64,000 nt of DNA from Petrimonas sulfuriphila. Lineage in GTDB: Bacteria; Bacteroidota; Bacteroidia; Bacteroidales; Dysgonomonadaceae. Both the position numbers and the translations under genes were made by a program. Below are positions 29,033 through 37,305 of this stretch, piece after piece. Position 1 is the first letter of the stretch, and every line of letters begins with the position of its first letter. The notes under the pieces are model-generated. The model worked only from the letters and a program-made list of their open reading frames with translations, had not been told where the DNA came from and made no database searches. The stretch lies in the NCBI GenBank assembly GCA_038561985.1, contig CP073276.1, forward strand, positions 3,410,001 through 3,474,000. Direction: 5' to 3'.

Positions 29033-30199
29033 GTGAATTTAAAAGATTACATACACGGAAAACGGTACGGGAAAGAGGCTAACCGCTTAGAACGGGAAGC
29101 CATGAACGATCCGTTCCTGCAAGACACCATCGACGGTTACGATTCGGTGCCGGGCAACCATGTTGAAGCTATAGAAAAGCTGGAAAAACGGTTTGCTCCG
29201 CAACCCAAACGCATCGATAAACGCGTCTGGCTGTGGGCTGCGGCTGCCGTGCTCGTCTTGCTTATCGGCCTACCCTTTCTTCCTCGCCAACAAGATACAA
29301 GAGACATTCAGGTTGCATCGGCGGAATCCCTGAAAAAAGAAGAAACCACTCTTTCTCCCGAAAGAGATTCCGTTCTCGTGGCCGATCACACGCCGCCAAA
29401 AACAGCAGAAGAAAGAACGGCAACTACCGTGCAAAAAAAAGAAGTACAGCAAGCTGTTGAGGCTGAGAAAACTGCCGAAATTGTCAGCGAAGAAACTTTG
29501 CAACTCCAAGCACCCGAAAGGATGGCAGAAGCTATTGAACCGGAACAGGTATCCGTTGCAAGAGCCGCCTTACCCAAACAGAAAGCCATTCAGGGTAAAG
29601 TGGCTGCCGTAACTGCTGTCTCCCCGAATACAAAAACCATTTCGGGAAGAATCGTGGATGAGATCGGAGAACCCATTATCGGAGTGACCGTAAACGTCAA
29701 AAACACTCAACTCGGAGCAGTCACCGATATGGACGGGAACTTCCGGTTAACCGTTCCGAAAGACGAGCAAGGCATGCTGGTCGCTTCTTTCATAGGAATG
29801 AAAAAAGTTGAAATGCCTTTGAAAGAGCACCTGGGTGACGTTGTGATGAAATCGGACGATATGGCTTTGGATGAAGTGGTGGTGGTTGCTTTCGGAACTC
29901 AGAAAAAAGAATCGGTTGTGGGTTCCACAACAACGGTAAAAGACACTGTCCCTGTTTTCGGAGAAACCGAATTCAGGCATTATTTCGAAAAAAATTACGA
30001 TAAAACCGTTTGTCCGAATGAGCCGATTTCGATAAAAGTGGAATTTTATGTGAACGGGCAAGGGCAACCGGGCAGCATCACCATTAAAGAAAACTCGTGC
30101 CAGGAATTGGAGACCGAGATCAAGCGGTTGTTGCTGGGATCTCCTCCCTGGTCGGAACGTAACCGGAAAGTAATGCTAAATTGGACATTAAATGAGTAA
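29033..30199 (+). CDS. Membrane-anchored protein with carboxypeptidase-regulatory domain, SusC signature and TonB-like C-terminus
   Basis: 388 residues from GTG 29033. Residues 1-64 are a charged cytoplasmic part (MNLKDYIHGKRYGKEANRLE), followed by one membrane helix at 65-83. A long linker rich in Glu, Lys, Ala and Pro spans about 84-200, a carboxypeptidase-regulatory domain about 202-270, and the SusC signature DEVVVVAFGTQKKESVVGS 280-298. The last 80 residues resemble a TonB C-terminal domain (IKVEFYVNGQGQPGSITIKE, LLLGSPPW). The layout suggests a sigma regulator or energy transducer that reaches the outer membrane. Twelve residues (EVVVVAFGTQKK) are identical to the neighbouring vWA protein. 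The role is inferred. Confidence 0.8.
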   Translation: MNLKDYIHGKRYGKEANRLEREAMNDPFLQDTIDGYDSVPGNHVEAIEKLEKRFAPQPKRIDKRVWLWAAAAVLVLLIGLPFLPRQQDTRDIQVASAESLKKEETTLSPERDSVLVADHTPPKTAEERTATTVQKKEVQQAVEAEKTAEIVSEETLQLQAPERMAEAIEPEQVSVARAALPKQKAIQGKVAAVTAVSPNTKTISGRIVDEIGEPIIGVTVNVKNTQLGAVTDMDGNFRLTVPKDEQGMLVASFIGMKKVEMPLKEHLGDVVMKSDDMALDEVVVVAFGTQKKESVVGSTTTVKDTVPVFGETEFRHYFEKNYDKTVCPNEPISIKVEFYVNGQGQPGSITIKENSCQELETEIKRLLLGSPPWSERNRKVMLNWTLNE

Positions 30200-30851
30200 C
30201 GAAAAATTTTACACCGCACGGGAGGAAAAGGCCAACTACCTCACCCACGCTGCCGGGGTTCTGATGGCCTTGATTGCGACCGTCCTCCTGCTTCGTAAGG
30301 CGATACTTGCCGATAACCGTTGGGCAATCCTGGCCTATGCCATTTTCGGCTTCGGGATGCTGGCCTGCATGCTCTCATCCACCGTTTATCATTTTGTGCA
30401 GGAGCCTGGACGAAAAGTGAAATGGCGCCACTTCGACCATGCAAGCATCTACCTCCTGATCGCGGCAAGCTACTCGCCGTTCACGCTGATTTTATTGCGC
30501 GAGGAGCGCTTCTGGGGATGGCTGCTGTTCGGACTGGTCTGGATCATTGCGCTTGTTGGTATTGCCGTCAGTTTTGGTGAACTAAAGAAAAACAGTCATT
30601 TAAAGACCGCATCGTATGTTTTTATGGGTTTAGTGGTTTTGGTTGCCTTTAAACCGCTCATAGAAACGGCAAACGAAAAAAACTGCATCGAAGTTATCGG
30701 GTGGCTTATAGCCGGAGGCGTCTTTTACATTACCGGCGCCATCATCTACGCTACAGCCAAGCGTGAATTTGTTCACGCAGTTTTTCACCTGTTTGTGCTT
30801 TTTGGACTGGCAAGCCACATTATCGGTGCCGGCATTATCCCTCTTGATTAA
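30192..30851 (+). CDS. Hemolysin III/PAQR-family integral membrane protein
   Basis: 219 residues, seven predicted membrane helices. Family residues are present: HAAG near 17, SSTVYHF near 62, FDHASIYLLIAASYSPF near 80-96, and HAVFHLFVLFGLASH near the C-terminus. These His and Asp residues form the metal site of PAQR proteins. Bacterial members act in membrane lipid balance or hydrolase-like reactions; the substrate is not known here. It overlaps the end of the TonB-like gene by 8 bases, so it is translated from the same message. Confidence 0.92.
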   Translation: MSNEKFYTAREEKANYLTHAAGVLMALIATVLLLRKAILADNRWAILAYAIFGFGMLACMLSSTVYHFVQEPGRKVKWRHFDHASIYLLIAASYSPFTLILLREERFWGWLLFGLVWIIALVGIAVSFGELKKNSHLKTASYVFMGLVVLVAFKPLIETANEKNCIEVIGWLIAGGVFYITGAIIYATAKREFVHAVFHLFVLFGLASHIIGAGIIPLD

Positions 30852-30891
30852 GGCGTAATTTTTTGTGGGGAAGAAAAAAACGGTATTATTT

Positions 30892-30922
30892 TTTTGTTTG
30901 TACCAAATATAACATATATTTG
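30892..30922 (+). promoter_or_regulatory. Promoter of the Rrf2 regulator gene
   Basis: TTTTG at 30892-30896, 18-base spacer, TATATTTG at 30915-30922 (TAnnTTTG). The ATG follows 17 bases after. Confidence 0.6.
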
Positions 30923-30939
30923 CAGGCAAAGAATCGTGA

Positions 30940-31374
30940 ATGTTCTCAAAGGCTTGTAAATACGGCATCAAGGCACTCGTTTATATCGCTATCCAATCCA
31001 TTGAGGGGAAAAGAGTTACCCTGGGAGAGATTTCAAAGAAAACCGATACGCCCGAGGCCTTTACCTCAAAAATTCTGGGAACATTATCGAAAAACGGATT
31101 AGTTTCTTCTTTTACCGGACCCAACGGTGGTTTCGAGATCGGCCTCGACAAAATGAAAACGGTAAGGATGAGCGACATCGTATCGGTTATTGATGGAGAT
31201 GAGATCATTTGGCAATGCCCGTTGGGGCTGTCCGGCTGCAGCGATGAAAATCCCTGCCCCGTACACCATCAATTTGCCGGGATCAGAACAAAGTTAACCG
31301 CCATGTTGGAATCTACAACCGTTTACGACATGGCAACGGAGTTAAAATCGAACATACAGGTTTTATTAAGGTAA
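30940..31374 (+). CDS. Rrf2-family regulator, probable NO- or Fe-S-responsive
   Basis: 144 residues. N-terminal winged helix (ACKYGIKALVYIAIQ, ISKKTDTPEAFTSKILGTLSKNGLV, GPNGGFEIG), then a cysteine loop WQCPLGLSGCSDENPCPVHH with Cys93, Cys100 and Cys106. Three cysteines in this position ligate a [2Fe-2S] or [4Fe-4S] cluster in NsrR, IscR and RsrR. It is directly upstream of an NO reductase and a di-iron repair protein, so a NO sensor of NsrR type is the natural reading. The cluster itself cannot be seen in sequence. Confidence 0.9.
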   Translation: MFSKACKYGIKALVYIAIQSIEGKRVTLGEISKKTDTPEAFTSKILGTLSKNGLVSSFTGPNGGFEIGLDKMKTVRMSDIVSVIDGDEIIWQCPLGLSGCSDENPCPVHHQFAGIRTKLTAMLESTTVYDMATELKSNIQVLLR

Positions 31375-31470
31375 GTTTTTTTTAAATTAATTTCCGACAT
31401 TTTTATCCGAAATAGTTTTACTAATTGATTTTCAATACACTACAAGATCAATTTAATCCAATTATTAATC

Positions 31471-31486
31471 ATTAAACGCGTTTAAT
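31471..31486. promoter_or_regulatory. Perfect 16-bp palindrome abutting the NO reductase start, candidate operator
   Basis: ATTAAACGCGTTTAAT, 8+8 with no mismatch, ends one base before the ATG at 31488. It covers the position of a ribosome site, so protein binding or RNA folding here could block expression. No clear TAnnTTTG box was found between 31375 and 31470. Confidence 0.45.
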
Positions 31487-31487
31487 T

Positions 31488-33713
31488 ATGAATCACAAAA
31501 AACTTTGGATTGCACTCTTACTGGTAGTAGGAATTTCATTTGCCGTTTTATTGTTCTACGGCAATCAGATTTACCAGAAAGCGCCACCGGTGCCCGAGCA
31601 GGTGGTGGATGAATCGGGAAACGTTCTTTTTACCGGAAGTAACATAAAAGACGGGCAGAACGTATGGCAAAGTATGGGTGGACAGGAAGTGGGAACAGTT
31701 TGGGGGCACGGAGCCTATGTTGCGCCGGACTGGACGGCCGACTACCTGCACCGGGAAGCGCAATATTTACTGAATAAGTGGGCCGGAGGCGATTTTGATT
31801 CTCAGAGCTCCGAGCAAAAAGCGCTGCTGGAAAGACGTCTTCAGATTTTTTTACGCAAAAACACTTACGACAAGGCTACAAAAACGCTGACCCTTGCCGC
31901 AGAAAGGATCGAAGCGTTTGAGCACAACAAGGCTCATTATACATCCTTGTTTATGAATGACCCGGCGCTGGATAAATTACGTTCCGATTACGCCATACCG
32001 AAAAATGCCATCAAGGACGAGTCGAGGATGGAGAAAATGGCTCAATTTTTCTTTTGGGCATCGTGGGCATGTGTAACGGAAAGGCCCGGGGAAAGCATAA
32101 CCTATACCCACAACTGGCCCAACGATGCTCAGATCGGGAACGTACCGACCGGCGACCTGGTAATCTGGACAGGCTTCAGCATCATCATGCTGTTAATTGG
32201 AATTGGTATTCTTGTTTTCGTACAGGCGCGTACACAGCAGGAGGAAGTGTTGAAGCCGGTGAATGACCCGTTAATGAACCAGGTGGTTACCCCGTCGATG
32301 CGAGCGACAAAGAAATATTTCTGGATCGTAAACATCCTGATCCTGGCTCAGGTAATGCTGGGGATTCTTACCGCGCACTACGGCGTGGAAGGCGATGCGC
32401 TCTACGGCATTGATATTGCCAGCTTCCTTCCCTACTCCATCACACGCACATGGCACGTTCAGATTGCTATTTTCTGGATTGCAAGCGCCTGGTTAGCCAC
32501 CGGACTCTATATTGCTCCGTCGTTAAGCGGCAGGGATCCTAAATTTCAAAAGCTCGGCGTGAACGTGCTATTCGTGGCGTTGCTCATCGTTGTTGCCGGC
32601 TCACTTATCGGACAATGGTTTGGTGTAATGCAAAAACTGGGGCTGGTAGAGAACTTCTGGTTCGGGCACCAGGGTTACGAATATGTTGACTTGGGGAGAT
32701 TCTGGCAGTTGCTGCTGGTTATCGGATTGTTCCTGTGGCTTGCACTGATGATCCGGCCCATTGTCCCCATCATCAAGAAAGGAACCAGCGAAAGGGGATT
32801 GCTCATTCTCTTCCTGATCTCCTGCTTTGCCATTGCATTTTTCTATGCAGCAGGCTTGATGTGGGGACGCACCACCAACCTGGCCATTGCTGAATACTGG
32901 CGCTGGTGGGTTGTCCATTTGTGGGTTGAAGGCTTCTTCGAAGTGTTTGCGACGGTAGTTGCAGCATTCTTGTTTACCCGGATGGGGTTACTGAGAATAA
33001 AGTCGGCAACCAACAACGTGCTGTTCGCCACCATTATCTTCCTTTCTGGCGGTATCCTGGGAACATTCCACCACCTCTACTTCACGGGAACACCCACAGG
33101 TGTCATGGCACTGGGAGCGACATTCAGCGCCTTGGAAGTTGTTCCGCTGGTGTTGATCGGATTTGAGGCGTTCCACAATTACCGGATGAGTAAATCAACC
33201 GAATGGCTGGCAGATTATAAATGGCCCATCTATTTCCTGTTATCGGTAGCTTTCTGGAACTTCCTGGGTGCCGGCATTTTCGGATTTATCATCAATCCGC
33301 CCATCGCATTGTATTATATGCAAGGCCTGAACACTACTCCCGTACACGGACATGCCGCACTTTTCGGTGTATACGGCATGTTGGGAATCGGGTTGATGCT
33401 GTTTGTGCTTCGCAGCATGTACCGCAAACAAAAATGGAACGACAAGCTCATTAAATTCACGTTCTGGACACTGAACGCCGGCTTGCTTTTAATGGTGGTC
33501 GTCAGCTTACTGCCCGTTGGATTAATGCAAACGTTTGCCAGTGTAAACCACGGGATGTGGTATGCACGTTCGGCCGAATTCATGCAACAACCGGTGGTAA
33601 ATGCATTCAAATGGTCGAGGATCATTGGAGACACCGTGTTCGGCATAGGAACCCTTACGCTCTTCCTGTTTGTTTATCAATTAACCCTGAAAAAAGACAA
33701 ATCAACAAATTAG
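31488..33713 (+). CDS. norZ: Quinol-dependent nitric oxide reductase (qNor, single subunit)
   Basis: Reduces 2 NO to N2O with electrons from the quinol pool, in the cytoplasmic membrane. 741 residues. An N-terminal helix at 5-25 is followed by a roughly 200-residue extracytoplasmic domain (GQNVWQSMGGQEVGTVWGHG), which marks the one-subunit qNor form and replaces NorC. Twelve or more helices follow. Heme and FeB ligands are seen in RTWHVQIAIFWI, HLWVEGFFEVFAT (FeB His and the catalytic Glu), GTFHHLYFTGTP and HGHAALFGVYG. It sits between the Rrf2 regulator and RIC. No nitrite reductase is in view, so detoxification is more likely than respiration. Confidence 0.95.
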   Translation: MNHKKLWIALLLVVGISFAVLLFYGNQIYQKAPPVPEQVVDESGNVLFTGSNIKDGQNVWQSMGGQEVGTVWGHGAYVAPDWTADYLHREAQYLLNKWAGGDFDSQSSEQKALLERRLQIFLRKNTYDKATKTLTLAAERIEAFEHNKAHYTSLFMNDPALDKLRSDYAIPKNAIKDESRMEKMAQFFFWASWACVTERPGESITYTHNWPNDAQIGNVPTGDLVIWTGFSIIMLLIGIGILVFVQARTQQEEVLKPVNDPLMNQVVTPSMRATKKYFWIVNILILAQVMLGILTAHYGVEGDALYGIDIASFLPYSITRTWHVQIAIFWIASAWLATGLYIAPSLSGRDPKFQKLGVNVLFVALLIVVAGSLIGQWFGVMQKLGLVENFWFGHQGYEYVDLGRFWQLLLVIGLFLWLALMIRPIVPIIKKGTSERGLLILFLISCFAIAFFYAAGLMWGRTTNLAIAEYWRWWVVHLWVEGFFEVFATVVAAFLFTRMGLLRIKSATNNVLFATIIFLSGGILGTFHHLYFTGTPTGVMALGATFSALEVVPLVLIGFEAFHNYRMSKSTEWLADYKWPIYFLLSVAFWNFLGAGIFGFIINPPIALYYMQGLNTTPVHGHAALFGVYGMLGIGLMLFVLRSMYRKQKWNDKLIKFTFWTLNAGLLLMVVVSLLPVGLMQTFASVNHGMWYARSAEFMQQPVVNAFKWSRIIGDTVFGIGTLTLFLFVYQLTLKKDKSTN

Positions 33714-33741
33714 TTCATTCATTCACATAAAATTAAAAAAC

Positions 33742-34476
33742 ATGCTCATCAATTCAGAAAGTATTATTGGAAAAATTGTAGCTGAAAACTACAAAACGGC
33801 AGCTGTCTTTAAATCATACAACATCGATTTCTGTTGTAACGGAAGCCGGAGCATTGCGGCTGCCAGCAAAGAAAACAACATAGATGAAAACGTAATTTTG
33901 CAAGAGTTATCGGAAGTGTTGAACAAAAAAGAAGATTCGGACATTGATTTTAAATCGTGGTCGATCGACCTGCTCGCCGATTACATTGAGAAGAAACACC
34001 ACAGGTATGTCTTTGCAAAAATTCCTGAAATAACTGCCTATCTGGCGAAAATTACGGATGTTCACGGCAATAGACACCCCGAGTTACACGAAATAAATGA
34101 GTTGTTTTCTCAATCTGCAGAAACGTTATCGGCTCACATGAAAAAAGAAGAAAGTATCTTGTTCCCTTTAATCCGGGAAATGGTGGATAAAAGAATAACG
34201 GGTGAAAAATTAAGAAGACCTCCTTTCGGAAGCATCGAAAACCCAATTAAAACGATGCATGCAGAGCACGACAATGAAGGCGTTCGTTTCAGAAGAATCA
34301 GTGAATTGAGCAAAAACTACGAAACACCTCAAGACGGTTGCAATACCTACAGGGTAACCCTGAATTTGCTGAAAGAATTTGAAGATGACCTTCACAGGCA
34401 CATCCACCTCGAAAACAATATTCTGTTCCCTGCTGCGATAGAATTTGAACACGTTATTTTCTCTATTCACACGTGA
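33742..34476 (+). CDS. ric: Iron-sulfur cluster repair di-iron protein (RIC/ScdA/YtfE)
   Basis: Repairs Fe-S clusters damaged by NO or oxidants. 244 residues. The N-terminal ScdA domain has the paired cysteines IDFCCNGSRS near 30. A hemerythrin-like four-helix bundle carries the iron ligands in KKHHRYVF, HGNRHPELHEI, SAHMKKEESILFPL, MHAEHDNEG and HIHLENNILFP. It begins 28 bases after the NO reductase stop, so the three genes 30940-34476 form one NO-defence unit. Confidence 0.95.
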   Translation: MLINSESIIGKIVAENYKTAAVFKSYNIDFCCNGSRSIAAASKENNIDENVILQELSEVLNKKEDSDIDFKSWSIDLLADYIEKKHHRYVFAKIPEITAYLAKITDVHGNRHPELHEINELFSQSAETLSAHMKKEESILFPLIREMVDKRITGEKLRRPPFGSIENPIKTMHAEHDNEGVRFRRISELSKNYETPQDGCNTYRVTLNLLKEFEDDLHRHIHLENNILFPAAIEFEHVIFSIHT

Positions 34477-34493
34477 AATCCGATTCCTGTTGT

Positions 34494-34501
34494 TATCTTT
34501 G
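34494..34501 (+). promoter_or_regulatory. -7 element of the thiN promoter
   Basis: TATCTTTG matches TAnnTTTG, 18 bases before ATG 34520. It makes the upstream start at 34445 (still inside the RIC gene) unlikely. Confidence 0.6.
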
Positions 34502-34519
34502 TATCAAAGAACCCTCAAG

Positions 34520-35206
34520 ATGAGATCAGAAAACAAAGACGACGGCTCAACAGCAGTTATTGTCGCAAACGGGAAGTATCCCCATCACCCCGTGCCGCTA
34601 TCGGTAATAAAGAATGCACCCTACATCGTTTGCTGTGACGGAGCGGCCAATCATTTTATCGAAGCCGGTGGCTTTCCCGATGCTATTGTGGGCGACTGCG
34701 ACTCCATCTCCGAAGAGAACAGGATTCGCTTCTCGGATAAGTTATTTCCCGATAAAGAACAGGAAACCAACGACCTGACCAAATCGGTTCTGTTTTGTGC
34801 GGAGAACGGCAGGAGAAACATCGTTATTGTGGGCGGAACCGGGATGCGTGAGGATCACAGCATCGGGAACATCTCGCTTCTTGCCGATTACGAAGCGGTG
34901 GCAAACGTGAAGATGGTTACCAACTACGGCGTTTTTACGCCCATCAGTTCAAGAACTACCTTCAATAGCTTTGCGGGGGAAAAGGTCTCCCTGTTTTCCA
35001 TCGGGCAGAAGCCCATTACCACCAAAGGGCTGAAGTACCCCATAGAAAACAGGATTCTCACCAACTGGTGGCAAGGCACGCTGAATGAATCGCTGGGCGA
35101 TAGCTTTACAGTGGATACTTGCGGGAGGGTACTTGTCTTTCAGGTGTTTGACAGCGAAAAAGATCAAAACAATTCCCGAAGCACATCCAGTGATTTGATC
35201 GGTTGA
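34520..35206 (+). CDS. thiN: Thiamine pyrophosphokinase
   Basis: Transfers pyrophosphate from ATP to thiamine. 228 residues from ATG 34520, chosen because a -7 box lies at 34494-34501 and because a longer frame to 34445 would overlap the RIC gene. Catalytic-domain motifs: CCDGAANHFIEAG, DAIVGDCDSISE, QETNDLTKSVLF and VGGTGMREDHSIGN. The C-terminal beta domain (KVSLFSIG, TTKGLKYP, NRILTNWW, LNESLGD) binds thiamine. Its last 43 bases overlap the end of the convergent recO. Confidence 0.95.
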   Translation: MRSENKDDGSTAVIVANGKYPHHPVPLSVIKNAPYIVCCDGAANHFIEAGGFPDAIVGDCDSISEENRIRFSDKLFPDKEQETNDLTKSVLFCAENGRRNIVIVGGTGMREDHSIGNISLLADYEAVANVKMVTNYGVFTPISSRTTFNSFAGEKVSLFSIGQKPITTKGLKYPIENRILTNWWQGTLNESLGDSFTVDTCGRVLVFQVFDSEKDQNNSRSTSSDLIG

Positions 35207-35886
35207 AAATCGTATAAATGCAACCGGTAATAAGTCAACATCCGGTCGATGATCAGGTTCCTGTCGTTTCGCGACAGGACGAACAAGTGCATGTTCGAGA
35301 AATTTATCCGCGAGAGTTGGTTAAGAAAAGCACTTTCCCGCTCACGCAAATAATAGGCGTGAGCCGGAGTCCGGGAAGTAAACTCCCCATTCAGCATATC
35401 GAAGCAACAACCTTGGGTATAGTTCTCAAGATTGGGATAAATACCCAGAAACCGGGTAAGTCCCAGGACAAAAGTCAAATGAAAATTGGCCAACCCCGTT
35501 TTTGTCTCTTCCAACACCTCGACAGCCTGTTTCAGGTAATCGAAAAGCAATTCGTTGTTGTCCGTTTCCCGCAGAACTTTCGATAAAAATTCCGACAGGA
35601 AAAAAGTCAGCGAAACTTTGGTCAAATCCGAGCCGATATCGTAAAGCAACGTTTGCCGGTCGGCCTCTTTCAACCGCTGGATTTCACGAAGCGGAAGATG
35701 CTCCACTTCCAGATTCAATATGGAAAGCGGGGAAAACAGTGCAGGGTTAATTCTTGAACGCCTGCCGCGCGTTTTAGGAAGCAGGTATGAGATACGCCCA
35801 AAACTGCGTGTAAAAACATGTGTAATGACGTACTTATCGTTGTATCCGGCATTGCTCAGAACAATGCCCTCTGTTTTGCAGTGCAT
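35164..35886 (-). CDS. recO: DNA repair protein RecO
   Basis: Recombination mediator that helps load RecA with RecR. 240 residues. N-terminal OB fold (TEGIVLSNAGYNDKYVITHVFT, GRISYLLPKTRGRRSR), then a helical part with FHLTFVLGLTRFLGIYPN. The usual CxxC pairs of the zinc finger are missing. Only the lone pair GCCFDM remains near 190, as in other Bacteroidales copies I recall. It follows rplS after a strong terminator on the minus strand and overlaps thiN tail to tail by 43 bases. Confidence 0.93.
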   Translation of the reverse strand: MHCKTEGIVLSNAGYNDKYVITHVFTRSFGRISYLLPKTRGRRSRINPALFSPLSILNLEVEHLPLREIQRLKEADRQTLLYDIGSDLTKVSLTFFLSEFLSKVLRETDNNELLFDYLKQAVEVLEETKTGLANFHLTFVLGLTRFLGIYPNLENYTQGCCFDMLNGEFTSRTPAHAYYLRERESAFLNQLSRINFSNMHLFVLSRNDRNLIIDRMLTYYRLHLYDFQPIKSLDVLRELF

Positions 35887-35913
35887 ATGCTGATGGATGA
35901 TGGATAATGGATG

Positions 35914-35941
35914 AAAAAACGCCCCGATAAAAGTCGGAGCG
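35914..35941 (-). terminator. Rho-independent terminator of rplS
   Basis: On the minus strand CGCTCCGA pairs with TCGGGGCG (one G-U) around a 6-base loop, followed by T6. It lies between the rplS stop and the recO start. Confidence 0.88.
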
Positions 35942-35964
35942 TCCGGGTGTTTGTTTCAAAATTC

Positions 35965-36315
35965 TTAAAACGTTTTCTTTTTGATACGGGCTGCTTTTCC
36001 GCGTAACTGACGGAGGTAATACAGTTTGGTCCTCCTGACCTTACCTTCGCTGTTCACCGTAATGCTGTCGATGAACGGAGAATTTATCGGGAAGATACGT
36101 TCAACACCGATATTGTCCGACATCTTACGAACCGTAAAGCGTTTGTTGTCGCCGTTACCCGATATACGAATCACCACGCCGCGATATTGCTGAATACGCT
36201 CCTTATTACCTTCCACAATACGGTAAGCAACCGTTATGGTGTCGCCACTCTTAAACTTGGGCAATTCTTTCTTTCCCGAAGCGAAAGACTCTTCTGCAAT
36301 TTTAATTAAATCCAT
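35965..36315 (-). CDS. rplS: 50S ribosomal protein L19
   Basis: 116 residues, standard for L19, which sits at the 30S/50S interface. Recognisable segments are FKSGDTITVAYRIVEGNKER, IQQYRGVVIRI, RKMSDNIGVERIFP, and the basic C-terminus KLYYLRQLRGKAARIKKK. It is transcribed alone from a well-formed promoter (36402-36431) and ended by the hairpin at 35914-35941. Confidence 0.98.
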   Translation of the reverse strand: MDLIKIAEESFASGKKELPKFKSGDTITVAYRIVEGNKERIQQYRGVVIRISGNGDNKRFTVRKMSDNIGVERIFPINSPFIDSITVNSEGKVRRTKLYYLRQLRGKAARIKKKTF

Positions 36316-36401
36316 TGTTTATAAAAGCTTTATGTTAATATTTAACTCTATAGGACGCAATATAACGACAACACATCGACAGAGATTGCGCAAAGCGGTT
36401 G

Positions 36402-36431
36402 CAAAGGTAGTAATAATTATTTAAATCACAA
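36402..36431 (-). promoter_or_regulatory. Consensus promoter of rplS
   Basis: On the minus strand TTG at 36431-36429, 19-base spacer, then TACCTTTG at 36409-36402. Full match to the Bacteroidetes housekeeping pattern; leader about 80 bases. Confidence 0.8.
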
Positions 36432-36471
36432 TACAGTGGTTCTTTTTATTCGTAAAAATAGGTTACACGCG

Positions 36472-36502
36472 TTGTTAAACTGACAAAAATAGTGTATTTT
36501 TG
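36472..36502 (+). promoter_or_regulatory. Consensus promoter of the 5'-nucleotidase operon
   Basis: TTG at 36472-36474, 20-base spacer, TATTTTTG at 36495-36502; the ATG is 34 bases on. Divergent from the rplS promoter. Confidence 0.78.
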
Positions 36503-36536
36503 ACAAAGCAAACATCCAATAAACCCGTCTTAAGGA

Positions 36537-37292
36537 ATGAATAGACAACCGATCATTCTCGCACTTGCCGCTATCCTGCTGATTTCTTGCAGGTCACATC
36601 AGTACCGGATAAGCAGCATAAACGGTACCGTCGTGGAAATGAGCAGTCGTTTCGATGCGAATCCGAATAAAAAAATGGAAGCCCTGGTACGCAACTACAA
36701 AACCGAGCTCGACCGTGAGATGAATGAAGTGATCGGCACTTCTTCACAGTTGCTGGATTACGGCCGCCCCGAAAGTTTGCTTACCAATTTCACTTCCGAT
36801 GTGATGAAAATCTATGGCGATGAACACCTGTCTGGCGGTGCCGACGTGGCAATCATGAACGTCAACGGACATCGCGCCAATATGCCGAAAGGTAAAATAA
36901 CGGTCGGAGACCTGTACGAAATTTACTCTTTCGACAACGCCATAACCTTTCTCGAGCTGAAAGGAACCGATTTGAAGAAGATTTTTGACTCCTATGCCTG
37001 GATTGGCGGAGCGGGAATCTCTTCCAACGTAAGGCTGGCCATCAAGGACAGGAAAGTTCAATCGGTTACCGTAGATGGAAAACCTATTGACGAGGACAAG
37101 GTTTACACGGTTTCCACACTCGACTACCTTGCCGACGGCAACAACGATATGGATGCCTTGCGCAACGCACTGAAGACCACAAACACGGGTATCACGCTCC
37201 GCGATGTGATGATCGACTATGTGAAGGAACAAACCCGCCAGGGAAATGAGATTACCTCTCGTCTCGATGGAAGGATCACCGTTATTGAATAA
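36537..37292 (+). CDS. 5'-nucleotidase C-terminal domain lipoprotein
   Basis: 251 residues, lipobox LLISC (Cys18). It matches only the C-terminal substrate-binding domain of UshA-like 5'-nucleotidases: ESLLTNFTSDVMK, DVAIMNVNGHR, ITVGDLYEIYSFDNAI, VSTLDYLADGNNDM. The catalytic metallophosphatase domain is a separate protein encoded 13 bases downstream. So the two halves of one enzyme are split and encoded in reverse order. Together they should hydrolyse nucleotides in the periplasm or at the surface. The operon continues with the metallophosphatase and the NagZ fusion. Confidence 0.93.
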   Translation: MNRQPIILALAAILLISCRSHQYRISSINGTVVEMSSRFDANPNKKMEALVRNYKTELDREMNEVIGTSSQLLDYGRPESLLTNFTSDVMKIYGDEHLSGGADVAIMNVNGHRANMPKGKITVGDLYEIYSFDNAITFLELKGTDLKKIFDSYAWIGGAGISSNVRLAIKDRKVQSVTVDGKPIDEDKVYTVSTLDYLADGNNDMDALRNALKTTNTGITLRDVMIDYVKEQTRQGNEITSRLDGRITVIE

Positions 37293-37305
37293 CACTCAAC
37301 TCCTC

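Noticed and set aside
35889-35913. Repeating ATGGATGATGGATAATGG stretch
   Set aside because: Short imperfect low-complexity run between the rplS terminator and recO, no known function.
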